This document shows positions 35,196 to 48,308 of a stretch of 64,000 bases of DNA, one piece after another. The stretch covers positions 3,100,001-3,164,000 of the forward strand of contig NW_026944389.1 of NCBI RefSeq assembly GCF_033439725.1, in the 5' to 3' direction. A model generated the notes under the pieces. The model did not search any database and had not been told where the DNA came from. It saw only the letters and a list, made by a program, of their open reading frames with translations. The stretch comes from Neurospora tetraspora (lineage: Eukaryota; Ascomycota; Sordariomycetes; Sordariales; Sordariaceae). Made by a program: the position numbers and the translations under genes. Position 1 is the stretch's first letter. Each line of letters begins with the position of its first letter.

Positions 35196-38100
35196 TACCT
35201 CCCTAATTAAAATCTTATAGAGATAAAACTGCTTAGAAATAAAGTTATTTATCATATTATATAACTATCTTAGGATTTATCTCCTTAATAATTTTATTTA
35301 TTTTGATATACATTATTATATTCTCTTATCTTTTTAATTCTTTATTTTTTACTAAATTTATCTTTATTAACTTTATAAATACTATATATGTTTGGAAGTT
35401 CTATACCTTTATTAAACCGTTTGTAGGTATTTTGCCTGTCTTTAAATATTTAATTTTTATTCTTCTAGTAAATACTTTTTATTTTACTCAGTATTTATAA
35501 ATATCTACGTACTTGAATTTTACTGTTAGCTTTATAGCTTCTATAATTAAAATTCTAATAGTTTATTAATTATTATAATTTAGGGTAGGGATAGGATTAA
35601 TTCATTTTATTATAAAATCAGTAATAAATTTTATTATAAACAGGGTTTTCTTAGTTATATTAGTAAGTATAATAAATTTTGCTTCGGTTATAGAAATAAT
35701 TATAATTATTTATTTAGTAGTACTTTAATAAATTAGCCCTCTAAAGAATTATATTATAAATCCTTAGCAATTTTTATAATTTGTAAAATTGTTTGTAAAT
35801 AACGAGTTTGAAGTAATTTAGAATATTTATTACTTTTATCATAGAGTACTATGTTAGCAGTAGTATAAAGGTAATAGAGTATTTTATTTATAGCTTTATA
35901 ATAATTTAAATTAGGGTTATAATTATATTTAGAAAGACGGCTAGCGGCGAAAGTAATATTTAGGCGTATAATAATAGTAGTATATAGTATTAAGCCTATT
36001 TTAATTTAATATAAGTATATTAAGTAAGGGAAATTTTAATTTTAAAGGGAATTAATTCGATATTAGATATAGGGATTGAAGTAATACATTTAATACTTAT
36101 AAAGTAGTAGATCTTCTATAAATACAAACGTTAAAATAATTAGATCTTTCCTACTTTATAATTTCGAATAATTTCGATACTTAGGAACTATTATAGGTCG
36201 TTTCCTCTAATTATATAATATTACTAATTAAAATTGTCTATATATTTTTGTATAGCGGTAATTTTATTAGGGTGATACGCGAAAATTATATTATTATTAT
36301 AATAGACAACGAAGATACTATTATTAATAAGAATATATAGTTCTTTAGAGATTAGTTAGATATTTATTATTTTAAAAGTATTTATAAACTTTCGTTACTA
36401 GAGGAGTAAAGAATATTATAGCCTATATAGAACTTTAAATATTTTAAGGATTTTACCCAGAATTTTATAGTTTAGAGGTATATGTATATAGATATTTTTA
36501 TTTATATAAGTATTGACGAAGGTATTAACTGTATTATATTAAATGATTTCAAAGTTAAATTAAGCAGTTATAATAATAAGAATATAGAAAGAATGGCTAA
36601 CGAAGGTAGAAGCGTACGTTTCCTACCTTATTTTCTTTATTTATTAATTTCTACGAATAATAAGATGGGCTTTAACTTTATTGAACTTACTATTCTTAAA
36701 GGATTTGTACGTATATACCTATATATAGTTGAAGATTTATTTATTTCGAATATATAATTTGTCCTTATCAACTTTTAATTAAATTTCCATTTTCTTATAA
36801 TTAGTACAATAAGTTTATTCTATTTGTTTAAAGAGGTTTCTAAGGATATAGTAGTTAAAAAATTTATAGTTTTTAGGTGTTAAGGGAAAATAATATTTAT
36901 AAACAGATTAGATTTTATTTATATGGATTAAAGATTCGAATTCCTTTTTAATAATAATTTCATTATTGTAAGTAAATTACTATAATTTTATTTTTATAAT
37001 AAGCTTACTATTATATATTATTGTAGGTTAATAAAGTCTATTAGTATTAAATGCGGCCTTTAAGGGCTCGAAACTTTTATAGATTTCGTTTTTAATATAG
37101 GGGTTAAAATGGAAGCCAGTAAGGAAGGAGGCAAGTAGCGGTCGGTCCAGCGGCGGCGTATTTAAAAGAGTAGGATATTTATTATCGAGAATAAAATTGA
37201 TAGATATCCTTTTTGCGGGGGTATTCGAATTTCATAGCGGGGGTTTTAGAAATATAAGGTCGGTTTCTTCTTTTTAATAAATTTAATTAAATTTTAGAAG
37301 GGAGCCGGGTATATCATACGTTTAAGTATTTTTAAAGTCGATTCGGCTACTGACGAAATTAGGGATTTTTGGTATTAGAATTATTTAATTATATTTTTAG
37401 AGTAATATAATAAATTCGTTGGAAAAGATTTTTGGGGATTATATTTTAATTGGTACTTCCTTATAATAGAGTGTATCTTTATTAAATAACATATTATGGG
37501 TATTAATAATCGAATTATTAACGGGGTTCTAAATACGGTAGATTGAAGAAGCGGCGTAACTAATTAAGTAACCGATTTATATTTTAGGATTTATTTTTTA
37601 ATACTTTTCGTCTTTCTTTTAGGCGGTTATAGTTATAGCGTATATTTTATAGCTATAGATATATAAGTATATAATATTTAGTTTATATAGAATTAATATA
37701 TTTAATCTATTCCATTCAGTAATAAAGGTATAGAAATATTCGTATAGGGATTTTTAATTGAAAAAGAATTTAAGGGACCGATTAATAAAGTAAATTGCTA
37801 TAAAAACAATTTTTAATTATAGATTTTTAGCGAAATAAAAATTCTGTATTATTATTCCAAATTTTTCTTTAATTATACTTCCCGAACGTTCTACGCTATT
37901 ATTTTATATTTAAATATATAAAGTAAAGGGTTTAATAATTATATTTTTAAGAGTAAGGAATTCTTTTACTATATAGGACCTATTAATTTCGTTATTATAC
38001 TTAATAACCTTTAATTAGATATCGTATTAAATATTTAATATTATAAAAAAGTCGTTAAGAAAGGAGGCGATAATAGTAATTTTGCAATTTATTATATAGT

Positions 38101-40367
38101 AATCTTAAATATACTTAGCATATTTGTAAATAATAAATATGACGTTAGAATATTTTTAATAACTCTTTATATAATCGAGAAAATTTATAACCAATTTCTC
38201 TCCTAAATTATAATTATAATTATAGGGTTTACAGCTAATTTATTATTTAATTTTTAATAAAATATATACGTTGTAATATATAGTAGAGGGACTTTTAAGG
38301 CGGGTACTGATAATATTAGTAAAATAGTTAAATATTTAAAGACTATAGTAATGAAAATAATAATATTAAATAATAGCTTCTTTTTTATAGCACTTATAGC
38401 CGTTAAGGAAGTTAAATTAATTACGTCGTATAAAGAAAGTAATTTTAGAGAAAGAGGAAGAAAGGTTTTTAAAGACTATTTAATAGTATTGCGTTGTAAA
38501 ATAGTAAAAGAAAGAATAATTTAGGTTTCGAAGGTAATTATTAGGTAGTCGCTAGTTTTAATAAAGACTTTTTTTATAAAGGAGGTAGAGGGAAACGAAA
38601 TTAACTATAAAATTAGGATAGAAGGTTATATTATAGAGACGAAATTTCTTAACCTCTTTGTATCCTTGGACTATAATATTTATATTGCTATATCTTTTAA
38701 TAAGAATATAGGAATTTTTAGCTTAGAAACTATGATTGTAGGGAATATAACGAAAGTTAATAAAATAGGTAATTTCGTTAAAAATATAAAGGGAGTTATT
38801 AGAATTAAAAAGGGCGCTATTTTTGAGAGGGTACGGTTTTAAGTTTCCTTCTCCTACTTAGAAAGCTACTTAATAAATAGCTATCTTACAATTAGCTACT
38901 ATTTCTTAGGTACTTTTGCTAAAAAGTTAATTATTTTTATTACTATTATTATTTTATTTTATTTCTTATTCGAAGTAATCGACTTCTTTCTTTAATTTTA
39001 AATTATTGCGGAAGTTCTTCTTAACCCTATTTTAGACTTTTTTTAATAGGTTTCTATTTAGGGTTAATTATTTTAGTAGGGAATAAATACTAATAGTATT
39101 TAATTAAGTAGAGGTTTTATTAATATACTTTATAATAAATATTTGGAGATAATAATAAAATATTTATAGTTATAACCTCGCGCTTCCTCTTACGATAGTT
39201 CTAAGTTCTATTAAATTAAGCGTTTTCGTCCTTAATACCATTATTTTATAGACTATTGAAAGTTAGGCTTGCACCAAACGTTCTTTTATAGCCCTTAATT
39301 TTGGTAGTACCAATAGGAGGTTGCTCGTTTAATCTTTTATAACGGAAATCCCTAGATATTAAACGAAAATTAAGAGTATTAATTATAATTTTCTTATTAA
39401 AATATTTAGAAATATTAAATACTTAAATGGGTTTAATTGGCCGTAAATAGTTTAAAAGGTCTTTAAATTAAGCGTTAGCTATAATAATTTCTAGAACCTT
39501 ATAGCGGATTATATTAATTATTATAGCGTCCTAATTATTTATCTATTTATTTATCCTTCTATCCTTCTTATTAGGTTTATTTAATAATAGTTAAAAATAA
39601 TTATAATATTTTTGACGAGCCTCAGTTTAAGTATCCTCCTTTTAATAGTTATAGCCGTCCTTAATATTAGTATATTATTCGGCTATAAATAGGAGGGATA
39701 GAAAATTATTAGTCTTATAAGAGGGGGATACGGATTTTTGTATTCACTCTCGAATATTAGCATTATTAATTTTAAAGGATTTATAGACTTTCGTAATATA
39801 CGACTACTTAATACAGTTATATTTGTATTTTTATAAATTAAAGGCGGTAAAGTCTGTTAATTTAATTATAGCGTCGTCGGTCTACTAATTTAGGGTTCGG
39901 TTAATAATTTTTATACCCTCGGAGATTTAGGGCGCTTCCGAAGCTTTAGTTTCTTTATTTATATTTATAATTGCCAGGGCTAGGGCCGGGGGTACGTAGA
40001 CGATAGTATTAGCTTTAAACCTATTGAAGACCTCCCGAATTCTTTTAATACGGTAGAAGGTTATAATTTTAATAACGTAGTTATTAATATAGATAAGTAG
40101 GGGTTTTTAAATAGCTAGCTTTAATTTTAATACGAAATTAATAAAGTCGAAGTTTTTTATATAATTAAGCAATTTATTGCTTTAGTTGCGAAATTTTGAG
40201 GGCCTATCGAGGTAGGGACGGTTAATCTTTGGGGAGGACTCCTTTAATAGGGATATAGTTATTTGATTTGATTGTTATAGGGGTAGTTCGAGAGGTATTA
40301 GTATGTAGATACTCGAACTTTTAAAGATATTGGCGTAAACGTAAATATTGCGAGTCAGATTATTAAT

Positions 40368-40564
40368 TATTAGAATGTACGGTTGAATTAAATGTAGGTA
40401 AATCTCTGTATTGATTTGTATGTATGTAGAAGAGTGCTATGGAACTAGGGTTGGGGGCTCCTAGAGTATTAGGGAGGTCTGTAGCCAGATTCTGGGTGGC
40501 TGGGAGGCTAGTCCTCATTCAGAGCCCCCTTCTTACTGGCTAGAATTAACCCTCCAAACTGATA
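40368..40564 (-). repeat. Copia LTR, copy C (5' LTR)
   Basis: Direct repeat of copies A and B. Its first base pair has been mutated (TG to TA on the plus strand), and it ends CTGATA where copy A has CTAACA. Followed by the GAAGA duplication. Confidence 0.9.
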
Positions 40565-40569
40565 GAAGA

Positions 40570-41115
40570 CGACAGGAGTAAAAAGGCTTTGGCAGGCACA
40601 CAGCGATAAGAAAGAGTCAGGATTCTAGTTACAGTACTCAGACTGATGGAGAGGTAGAAGAAGGGTTAGGGTTATGTGGCCATCAAGGTTCCCTTTGAAT
40701 GACCATGACTGGCCGTGCGTTTATAGAGCCATGTCATTTTAATGTGGCAGCAGCTGCCTGGACAAAACGAAGAGTCACGGGAATTCTCCGGCAGTTTCCA
40801 TTTCTTGGCGGATTGTGGAGCCTCGACGTCGCTGGCCTCTGTGGCATTTGACAGGTCGCGCGCATCACTGCACTTTTTGGCCTTTCGCGTCTGCTACAGG
40901 GCTGCAATTGTCACTGTCTCTCCAACATCGTCTCGAGGTGCCAATTTCTGGACCTCTTTTTGCGACAACTCAACCCAACAAGCTCTCCTTGTCGACCGGG
41001 AACTGTTGATTCCGGCATTGAAACGTATCCCTCCATCTCGATAACCGCCGGCAATCTTCGAGATAATTCAAACACGAAAGCAGCACATTACTGAAGCCAC
41101 CGGGCGGCCACCGCG
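40570..41115. promoter_or_regulatory. Promoter and 5' UTR region of the PRP22 gene
   Basis: About 550 bp between the copia duplication and the helicase start. It includes a telobox-like GGGTTAGGGTTA at about 40665-40677. Teloboxes are known in promoters of growth-related eukaryotic genes, but its role here is inference. Confidence 0.4.
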
Positions 41116-44100
41116 ATGGATGACTTGGAGAGCCTCGAGCTTCTGTCGCTCGTGTCCAAGGTCACGTCCGAATTGCAGAACCACTTGGGAGTTAGCGAAA
41201 AGACCCTTGCCGAGTTCATCATCGCCCAACGAGTAGAATGCGCATCATTCGACGAGTTCAAGCAGAAGCTGGCCACCCTCGGCGCTGACTTCCCGCCCAG
41301 CTTGGTCGAGAGTATTGATAGACTTGTCCTGACCTTGCACCCAAAGTTCAAGGGCCAAAACCACGGACAATCTCGCACCGATGAAAACGAGAAGCACGGC
41401 CAATCTGCTGAGGAAAAGACAAAGGTGTTCAAGGGTCTGTCCATCCCGGACAAGGAGGTGGATGTCATCGACGACACCCTGGCATTACTTGAGAGCCTCG
41501 AACCCAAAAGAGCGGAGAAAGAACGACCAAGGAAACGAAGCCGTACCCCCGAACGTGACGATTACGCAGAAGACTACGGGAAGAGGAAGCGCAAGGAGCG
41601 ATACCGGTCAAGATCGAGGTCAAGGTCAAGGTCCAGGTCAATTTCGCCACCAAGAGGCCGACGGAAGGGTCGCTATGACGATGAATACGATGGTGATTTC
41701 CGACGGCCACCACCGCGCGAAACGGACGATGCCCCGATTCTTTACAAGGTCTACCAAGGTCATGTCACCGGAATCAAGGACTTCGGTGCCTTTGTCAACC
41801 TGCATGGCGTTAAGGGCAAGGTCGACGGCTTGGTACATATATCCGCTTTCGGTCAGCGTGTCAACCACCCTTCGGATCTCTTATCCAAGGGCCAGGAAGT
41901 CAAAGTCAAAGTAATCAAGCTCGAGGGAGGCAGGGTAGGCTTATCCATGAAGGACGTAGACCAAGAGACGGGCATGGATCTTGCACCGCAGTTGAGGATA
42001 GGTTCGGGCGCCAACATGGAGGCATTGGGCGGGAGAGGAGGATACGATACCAAGAATGTTGTCACCAATGGCTTTGAAGACAAGGGAGCATTCCAAGCGA
42101 CGGCAAATGCCAGGCAACACAAAAAGAGGATGACGTCCCCCGAAAGATGGGAGATTCGTCAAATGATTGCGGCAGGCATTGCAAAGGCATCCGATTACCC
42201 AGAACTTGAAGAGGACTACCAGGCAACCCTCAAAGGCGAGGGACAGATGGAGCTTGAGGAGGATGTCGATATTGAGGTTCGAGACGAGGAGCCGCCATTC
42301 CTGGCTGGACAGACCAAGCAGTCCCTCGAGTTGTCACCCATCCGCGTTGTCAAGGCCCCTGATGGGTCGCTTAACCGCGCCGCCATGGCAGGTACCAACC
42401 TCGCCAAGGAACGGAAGGAGCTGCGACAGCAGGAGACTGAAGCCAAGAAGGCCGAGGAGAAAAAGGTTGACTTGTCCTCCCAATGGCAAGATCCTATGGC
42501 CAACCCGGAGACCAGAAAGTTTGCCAGTGATCTGCGCAAAAGCGCTCAAGCGGCACCAGCGGCTCCTGATGCTGTTCCTGAGTGGAAGAGGGCCGTTGCG
42601 CCCAAGGAGGTGTCGCTAGGTAGGCGTACCAACATGAGCATCAAGGAGCAACGAGAGTCTCTCCCCGTCTTTGCCTTCAGAGAACAACTGATCAAGGCTG
42701 TGAGGGAGAACCAGGTCCTGATTGTGGTCGGCGAGACAGGATCTGGAAAAACCACGCAGCTCACCCAGTACCTGGCTGAAGCCGGGTTTACCAACAACGG
42801 GATGATTGGATGTACCCAGCCTCGCCGTGTCGCCGCCGTCTCCGTTGCGAAACGTGTTTCTGAAGAAGTCGGTTGCCAGCTTGGCCAAGAAGTCGGTTAT
42901 ACCATCAGATTCGAGGACGTTACCAGCTCAGCAACCAAGATCAAGTACATGACCGACGGTATGCTTCAGAGAGAGATCTTGATCGACCCTGATCTCAAGC
43001 GATACTCGGTTATCATGCTTGATGAGGCCCACGAACGTACCATCGCTACCGATGTGCTCTTCGCCCTGTTGAAAAAGACGATGAAGAGAAGGGAGGACCT
43101 CAAGGTTATCGTCACCAGTGCCACCTTGGATGCCGACAAGTTCAGCGAGTACTTCAACCAGTGCCCTATCTTTACCATCCCTGGTCGTACATTCCCTGTC
43201 GAGATTCTTTATTCTCGCGAACCGGAATCAGATTACTTGGATGCCGCCCTCACCACAGTCATGCAAATCCATCTTAGCGAACCGATGGGTGACATTCTTC
43301 TGTTCTTAACAGGACAGGAAGAAATTGACACCGCTTGCGAAATTTTATACGAACGGATGAAAGCCTTGGGTCCTAACGTTCCTGAGCTTCTCATCCTGCC
43401 CGTTTACTCTGCCCTTCCTAGTGAGATGCAGAGTAGAATTTTTGACCCAGCGCCACCAGGCAGCCGAAAGGTTGTCATTGCCACCAACATCGCCGAGACA
43501 TCCATCACGATTGACCACATTTACTACGTTGTTGATCCAGGTTTCGTCAAGCAGAACGCCTACGACCCCAAACTTGGCATGGACTCGTTGGTGGTCACTC
43601 CTATTTCCCAGGCTCAGGCCAACCAGAGAGCCGGTCGTGCCGGCAGAACCGGACCAGGAAAGTGCTTCCGCCTGTATACAGAAGCCGCCTACCAGTCTGA
43701 AATGTTGCCGACCACAATTCCTGAAATCCAGCGCCAGAATCTGTCCAATACCATTCTTATGCTGAAGGCCATGGGTATCAATGACCTTCTCCGGTTCGAC
43801 TTCATGGATCCACCACCCGTCAATACTATGCTTACAGCCTTGGAAGAGCTCTACGCCCTCGCTGCGCTGGACGACGAAGGTCTTTTGACGCGTCTTGGAA
43901 GAAAGATGGCTGATTTCCCAATGGAGCCAGCCCTTGCCAAGGTTCTTATCGCATCTGTGGAGAAGGGTTGTTCCGACGAGATGGTGACAATTGTTGCCAT
44001 GCTCAATCTCCCTAACGTCTTCTATCGTCCCAAGGAGAAGCAAGCTCAGGCTGACCAGAAGAAGGCCAAATTTCACGATCCTCATGGAGATCATTTGACC

Positions 44101-44661
44101 CTCCTCAACGTCTATAATTCCTGGAAGAACAACGGGTATGCGAACCCTTGGTGTTTCGAGAACTTCATCCAGGCACGTTCCATGCGGCGCGCCAAAGATG
44201 TGCGCGACCAGATCGTCAAGATCATGGATCGTCACAGGCATCCCGTCATCAGCTGCGGTCGTGACACCAACAAGGTCCGGCAAGCCCTTTGCGCCGGTTT
44301 CTTCCGCAACGCGGCTCGCAAGGACCCGCAAGAAGGTTACAAGACCTTGATCGAAGGCACGCCTGTGTATCTCCATCCCAGCTCGGCGCTGTTTGGCAAG
44401 CAAGCTGAATGGGTCGTTTATCATACCTTGGTCTTGACCACCCGTGAGTACATGCACTACACGACCAGCATCGAGCCGAAGTGGCTAGTCGAGGCCGCAC
44501 CAACCTTCTTCAAGATGGCGCCGACGGATAAGCTATCAAAGCGGAAGAAGGCCGAACGGATTGAGCCGCTGTACAACAAGTATGCCGGCGCGGATGATTG
44601 GCGTCTCAGTGCGCAGAGGAGAGGTGGACGTGGTGGTGGCGGTGGTGGTACTTGGGGTTAA
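41116..44661 (+). CDS. prp22: Pre-mRNA splicing DEAH-box RNA helicase PRP22/DHX8
   Basis: One uninterrupted exon of 1181 residues. PRP22 uses ATP to release spliced mRNA from the spliceosome after the second step. N-terminal helices are followed by an Arg/Ser-rich stretch (about 155-180). Next is an S1 RNA-binding domain (about 210-285, [20 protein letters not shown]...VDGLVHIS), diagnostic of the PRP22 branch. The helicase core follows: motif I GETGSGKT at 539-546, Ia TQPRRVAA, motif II DEAH at 636-639, motif III SAT at 668-670, then [18 protein letters not shown], and motif [10 protein letters not shown] at 837-844. The HA2 and OB-fold regions come next, and a Gly/Arg-rich tail ([11 protein letters not shown]) ends the protein. 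All catalytic motifs are intact. The gene begins only about 550 bp from the end of a dead copia element, so block 2 has not damaged it. Confidence 0.97.
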   Translation: MDDLESLELLSLVSKVTSELQNHLGVSEKTLAEFIIAQRVECASFDEFKQKLATLGADFPPSLVESIDRLVLTLHPKFKGQNHGQSRTDENEKHGQSAEEKTKVFKGLSIPDKEVDVIDDTLALLESLEPKRAEKERPRKRSRTPERDDYAEDYGKRKRKERYRSRSRSRSRSRSISPPRGRRKGRYDDEYDGDFRRPPPRETDDAPILYKVYQGHVTGIKDFGAFVNLHGVKGKVDGLVHISAFGQRVNHPSDLLSKGQEVKVKVIKLEGGRVGLSMKDVDQETGMDLAPQLRIGSGANMEALGGRGGYDTKNVVTNGFEDKGAFQATANARQHKKRMTSPERWEIRQMIAAGIAKASDYPELEEDYQATLKGEGQMELEEDVDIEVRDEEPPFLAGQTKQSLELSPIRVVKAPDGSLNRAAMAGTNLAKERKELRQQETEAKKAEEKKVDLSSQWQDPMANPETRKFASDLRKSAQAAPAAPDAVPEWKRAVAPKEVSLGRRTNMSIKEQRESLPVFAFREQLIKAVRENQVLIVVGETGSGKTTQLTQYLAEAGFTNNGMIGCTQPRRVAAVSVAKRVSEEVGCQLGQEVGYTIRFEDVTSSATKIKYMTDGMLQREILIDPDLKRYSVIMLDEAHERTIATDVLFALLKKTMKRREDLKVIVTSATLDADKFSEYFNQCPIFTIPGRTFPVEILYSREPESDYLDAALTTVMQIHLSEPMGDILLFLTGQEEIDTACEILYERMKALGPNVPELLILPVYSALPSEMQSRIFDPAPPGSRKVVIATNIAETSITIDHIYYVVDPGFVKQNAYDPKLGMDSLVVTPISQAQANQRAGRAGRTGPGKCFRLYTEAAYQSEMLPTTIPEIQRQNLSNTILMLKAMGINDLLRFDFMDPPPVNTMLTALEELYALAALDDEGLLTRLGRKMADFPMEPALAKVLIASVEKGCSDEMVTIVAMLNLPNVFYRPKEKQAQADQKKAKFHDPHGDHLTLLNVYNSWKNNGYANPWCFENFIQARSMRRAKDVRDQIVKIMDRHRHPVISCGRDTNKVRQALCAGFFRNAARKDPQEGYKTLIEGTPVYLHPSSALFGKQAEWVVYHTLVLTTREYMHYTTSIEPKWLVEAAPTFFKMAPTDKLSKRKKAERIEPLYNKYAGADDWRLSAQRRGGRGGGGGGTWG

Positions 44662-45945
44662 GTTGTCAACTTGCTGGGAAATGTTCAGGCCTTGCATCGG
44701 TTGGTTAAAAATGGTTATAGAAGCAGGCTCATTTTGAACATGTTAGTCACCCAAAATCTGAAGATAGAGAAGATACCCTTTTGTTGCTCTCACAGTGATG
44801 AACAGCCGCAGATTTGCACGATGTCTGGATAACACTTTCATATCCAAATACTTTGGCCTCCGAAGGATTCGTTTTACCAATGGAGAATCAACCCAAGTAC
44901 AACAAATCTCCGGGGTCAGAATGTCTCACGAGGGGAGCTGACGCAAGGGATATCACTGATCCACGGACGGACGGTTGCGGAGACGCCTGAGATCACATAT
45001 ACCCGAGAGCATCGTACAATTGGTTGTACGGCGTGCAACATGAGATGATGCCGACTGTCCAGTGTACCACGATTGTTGGCATCATCAATACCGAGTCCAC
45101 GAGTCCAGACTGCGGACCACCCGCTTGGCGAGTCCAGCCTCGTTAGTTCAGTGTTGGCACTATAGGGCTAGGAGAGCATTTCCAAATCGTGCAGGATGGT
45201 ATTTGTTATTGACTGTGGAAAGTTCGCAATACGATCCCATACGGCCATGACGAAAGAGATTCCAGGAACACGGGCCCGGATGCGGTGCTCCGGTAGATCG
45301 GCCGGCGGACCGTGGCCAGTTCGTCCGATATCTCCGCGCAATTATCTTCAACGTCTAAGGACCGAATTATCGACACCCTTCTTATTTTCACCAGCCCACG
45401 ACAGCCACAGTGTCTAACATGGAGGATCCAGTTATATTGAACGCGTCAACAGCGTTAAGTTGCACCAAGTTGAGATTTCGGGTACACCGAACTTTGAGAC
45501 ACCACCAGGATATCGCTATGACCACATCTCCAATATGCACAGGTGTGCACGTTTCTCCCCTTACAGAAACAGGCGCTCGAGACTGTTGTGGCGCTAGGAC
45601 ATTTGGCGGTTTCACCGATCTGGGACGGAATCGACATCCGTCGTCCGATGACAGCTGGTGCTTCACGAAATCACAGGCATGAACAGCCCCTCAGAGTCCG
45701 CGTTGCATTCCTGGTTGCAAGCATACAGGACTCAAGCAACATGCCGGGCTTTCTGTCTTCCCCGCGTGTCCCTGAGTTGGTACTTGGACCACGCGTTGGA
45801 ATGGAAAGCTTCAGCACTTCCTTCCTGCCTGGCCGCTTCTCTGTTACCTCGTCTCGTCTGGTTGCTCGTGTCCAAGAAATAACTCGCAACTTGAGGATAG
45901 GATTCAATATCGATACAGTCTGCGCATGTCTCCATACCAGGTATA
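44662..45945. other. Intergenic region between PRP22 and GH76 genes
   Basis: About 1.3 kb. I see no gene; overlapping open frames near 45410-46010 on both strands have no family features. The last part holds the GH76 promoter. Confidence 0.5.
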
Positions 45946-47757
45946 ATGCGTGTTATAGCTATCACAGCTCTTCTGGTCGTCGCCCGCCAGGCCCGGGCAG
46001 CTCTCCAAGTTGACCTAAACTCCCCAGGTACTCCCAACCTGCCAATCTCTTGTTCACCATAGATACCACCATATTCTTCCACATAACCAACAGATTTACT
46101 AACACCACCCCGTGTTACCGTCGTGCCCAGACTCCATCAAACGCGCCGCCTCCCTCGTCGCCGCCGACCTCCTAACCTACTACCATGGCTCCGAACCGGG
46201 CCAAACGCCCGGCATCTTCCCCGGCCCTCCCCCCGCCGGCGACTACTACTGGTGGGAATCCGGTGCGCTCTGGGGCACCCTGATGGACTACTGGCACTAC
46301 ACGGGCGACTCGACCTACAACGAGCTGGTCACCTCCTCCATGCTTTTCCACACGGGCCCGCCGCTGAACGCTTACATGCCCGAGAACTACACCATATCGA
46401 TGGGCAACGACGACCAAGGGTTCTGGGGCCTCTCTGCCATGCTCGCAGCCGAGGTCGGCTTTCCCGATCCGCCGGCCGATCAACCGCAGTGGTTGCAGCT
46501 CGCTCAGGCGGTGTTCAACACCCAGGCGGATCCTGGAAGACATGACGATGCGTGTGGCGGTGGGTTGAGGTGGCAGATACCGATGGCGAATATTGGGTAT
46601 GACTATAAGAATTCGATTAGCAACGGTAAGTCAGGGAGTCTTAACTTGAACGTCCTAACGTCCGTCGCCCATTTTTAACAAGAAGCTGTTTCAGGTATCT
46701 TCTTCAACCTCGGCGCCAGACTGGCGAGGTACACGGGAAACGAAACGTACGCGCACCACGCGAGGAACACGTGGGACTGGATGATGGCCGTCGGGCTGAT
46801 GACCGAGGACGGGAATGTGTATGATGGAGCGCACACGGGGGTGAACTGTACGGATGTGTTTAAGGCACAGTTTTCGTATAACGCGGCTGTTTTCTTGCAA
46901 GGGGCGGCGTTTATGTACAGCTTTGTAGGTTCTTTCTTTCATCCTCGACCCGTGGCGGTTGATTATCCTCGAGCAAACCAGACCGACTGATCGACTGACT
47001 GACCAAAAAACAGACAAAAGGCGAAGAACAACTCCTCTGGCAGCACCGCGTGCAAGCCCTCCTCGACCGCACCGTCGCCTTCTTCTTCCGCATCGGCCCC
47101 ATCATCGAGCTCTCCTGCGAGACGCCCACCGTCATCATCTGCAAGACCGACATGCTGTCTTTTAAAGGGTACACGCACCGGTGGATGGCCAGCACCGCGC
47201 AGCTCGCGCCCTTTACGCGGGACACCATCATGCGAGTTTTGCGCAACTCTACGGCGGCAGCCGTCAACTCGTGCCAGGGCCCCCTCCACAACGGCCGAGC
47301 GTGCGGTTTCCGCTGGACGACGGGTGGGTATGATGGCTTGACGGGGGCGGGGCAGGAGATGAGCGTTTTGGCGGCTTTGTCATCGTTGCTGGCCTTTAAC
47401 GAAGAGGGGGGTGAGGATGAGAAGACGGGTAAAGGTGCCCCGCTGACGGGGGAGACCGGAGGAACGAGTAAAGGCGATCCGCACGCGGGGACGGGGAAGG
47501 GAGGGGTTGATCCGACGCAGCTGAGGGAGGTGACGACGGGGGATAGGGTGGGGGCGTGGTTCCTTACGGTGTTTACGCTGGGGACGCTGGTGGCGGCGTT
47601 TGTGTTGATGGGCACGGGGTGGTTTGAGGAGCGGGAGGGTGAGGCTGCGGCTGCGGCTGGGGAGAAGAAGAATAAGGAGAAGGAGGAGGAGAAGAAGAAG
47701 AAGTTGTCGATTTGGTACAAGATTGCGAGGGAGGTTATTTTCAGGCATCAGGGCTGA
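45946..47757 (+). CDS. GH76 mannan endo-1,6-alpha-mannosidase of the DCW1/DFG5 family
   Basis: Four exons, 45946-46027, 46131-46625, 46695-46924 and 47014-47757, give 516 residues. A signal peptide ([18 protein letters not shown]) precedes [28 protein letters not shown], the standard opening of this family. The catalytic Asp pair is in NDDQGFW (D121-D122). [42 protein letters not shown] and [26 protein letters not shown] follow as expected. These enzymes act at the cell surface and are needed to attach mannoproteins to the wall. After a low-complexity linker there is a transmembrane helix (about 450-472) and then a Glu/Lys-rich tail ending near the C-terminus. Many relatives are GPI-anchored; here the charged tail after the helix argues for a true membrane anchor. 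Confidence 0.93.
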
Positions 47758-48308
47758 AGTCTACTCTTGTGGGGCGATGCTTGGAAATGCTTGGTCAATT
47801 ATTACCTTGGGTATGTTGGAAGTCACCAAGGTCAGTAGAAGGTCTTGTGGTATTAGAACCTACCTCTAAGCAGTGAACGACATCCTTTCTATGCGGATAT
47901 GGAACAAATCATCCAAGCTGGAGCATATAAGCATTTGATGCCTATGCCTTATCAAAATCAAAGCCAAGGGCACCACCAACTATTCTTGCAGCTTCGTTAA
48001 TGGCCTGGATTTGGTTCGTGATCAGGAGATAGAAGCAGAGCTTCAACCGCTCAACTCTCCTGTCGAGATGACCTCAGGTTCCCCCCTCAGCAACGGCCGG
48101 GAAGAAGGCCGGTCCGCAAGGGCAAACGAAGGAAGGTCGGGTACGACCTGCCACCTGCCACCTGCCACCTGCCCCTTCGAAGCCCCAGGGCCTAAGCGTA
48201 CCTTCCTCAGGCAGCAAACCTGCGCACCTGCACAACCCGCACATCTTCCCTTAGTTTATAACCCCCCTTCCCTTCCCTAGTTTTGAACACCTCCAGCTGA
48301 GAAACAAT
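47758..48308. other. Intergenic region with a short minisatellite
   Basis: No gene seen. ACCTGCC is repeated four times in tandem at 48146-48173. An AT-poor stretch leads to the tRNA-like unit, with TTTATAACC about 55 bases before it. Confidence 0.55.

Larger units (their letters stand above)
34994..40569 (-). mobile_element. Complete RIP-degraded Ty1/copia retrotransposon with GAAGA target duplication
   Basis: The two 197-bp LTRs lie at 34999-35195 and 40368-40564. Identical 5-bp GAAGA sequences flank them at 34994-34998 and 40565-40569, which proves the ends. Orientation is minus: a purine tract (TTAGGGAGG) precedes the LTR at 35195 on that strand, and the gag-like frame is near 40.2 kb. 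Near 35940-35990 the minus-strand translation reads close to the copia reverse transcriptase/RNase H segment ITRxxxxFAASRLS, followed by INRILYYLYTTAN, confirming the Ty1/copia class. The 5.2-kb interior has stops throughout from C-to-T and G-to-A changes, so it is dead. Confidence 0.9.

Noticed and set aside
32970-36757. Open frames of 65-100 codons on the plus strand inside the copia elements
   Set aside because: They run against the element's coding direction and are AT-rich chance frames in RIP-mutated DNA.
4800-40560. CRISPR array or bacterial insertion sequence in the repeat-rich blocks
   Set aside because: Repeats are LTRs, inverted ends or AT-rich coincidences; no regularly spaced identical repeats, and the genome is fungal.
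43345-44457. A 370-codon open frame on the minus strand within PRP22
   Set aside because: Antisense shadow of the conserved helicase exon, with no recognisable domain.
46911-47720. A 269-codon minus-strand frame over the last GH76 exon
   Set aside because: Low-complexity antisense of the GH76 3' exon and its Glu/Lys tail.
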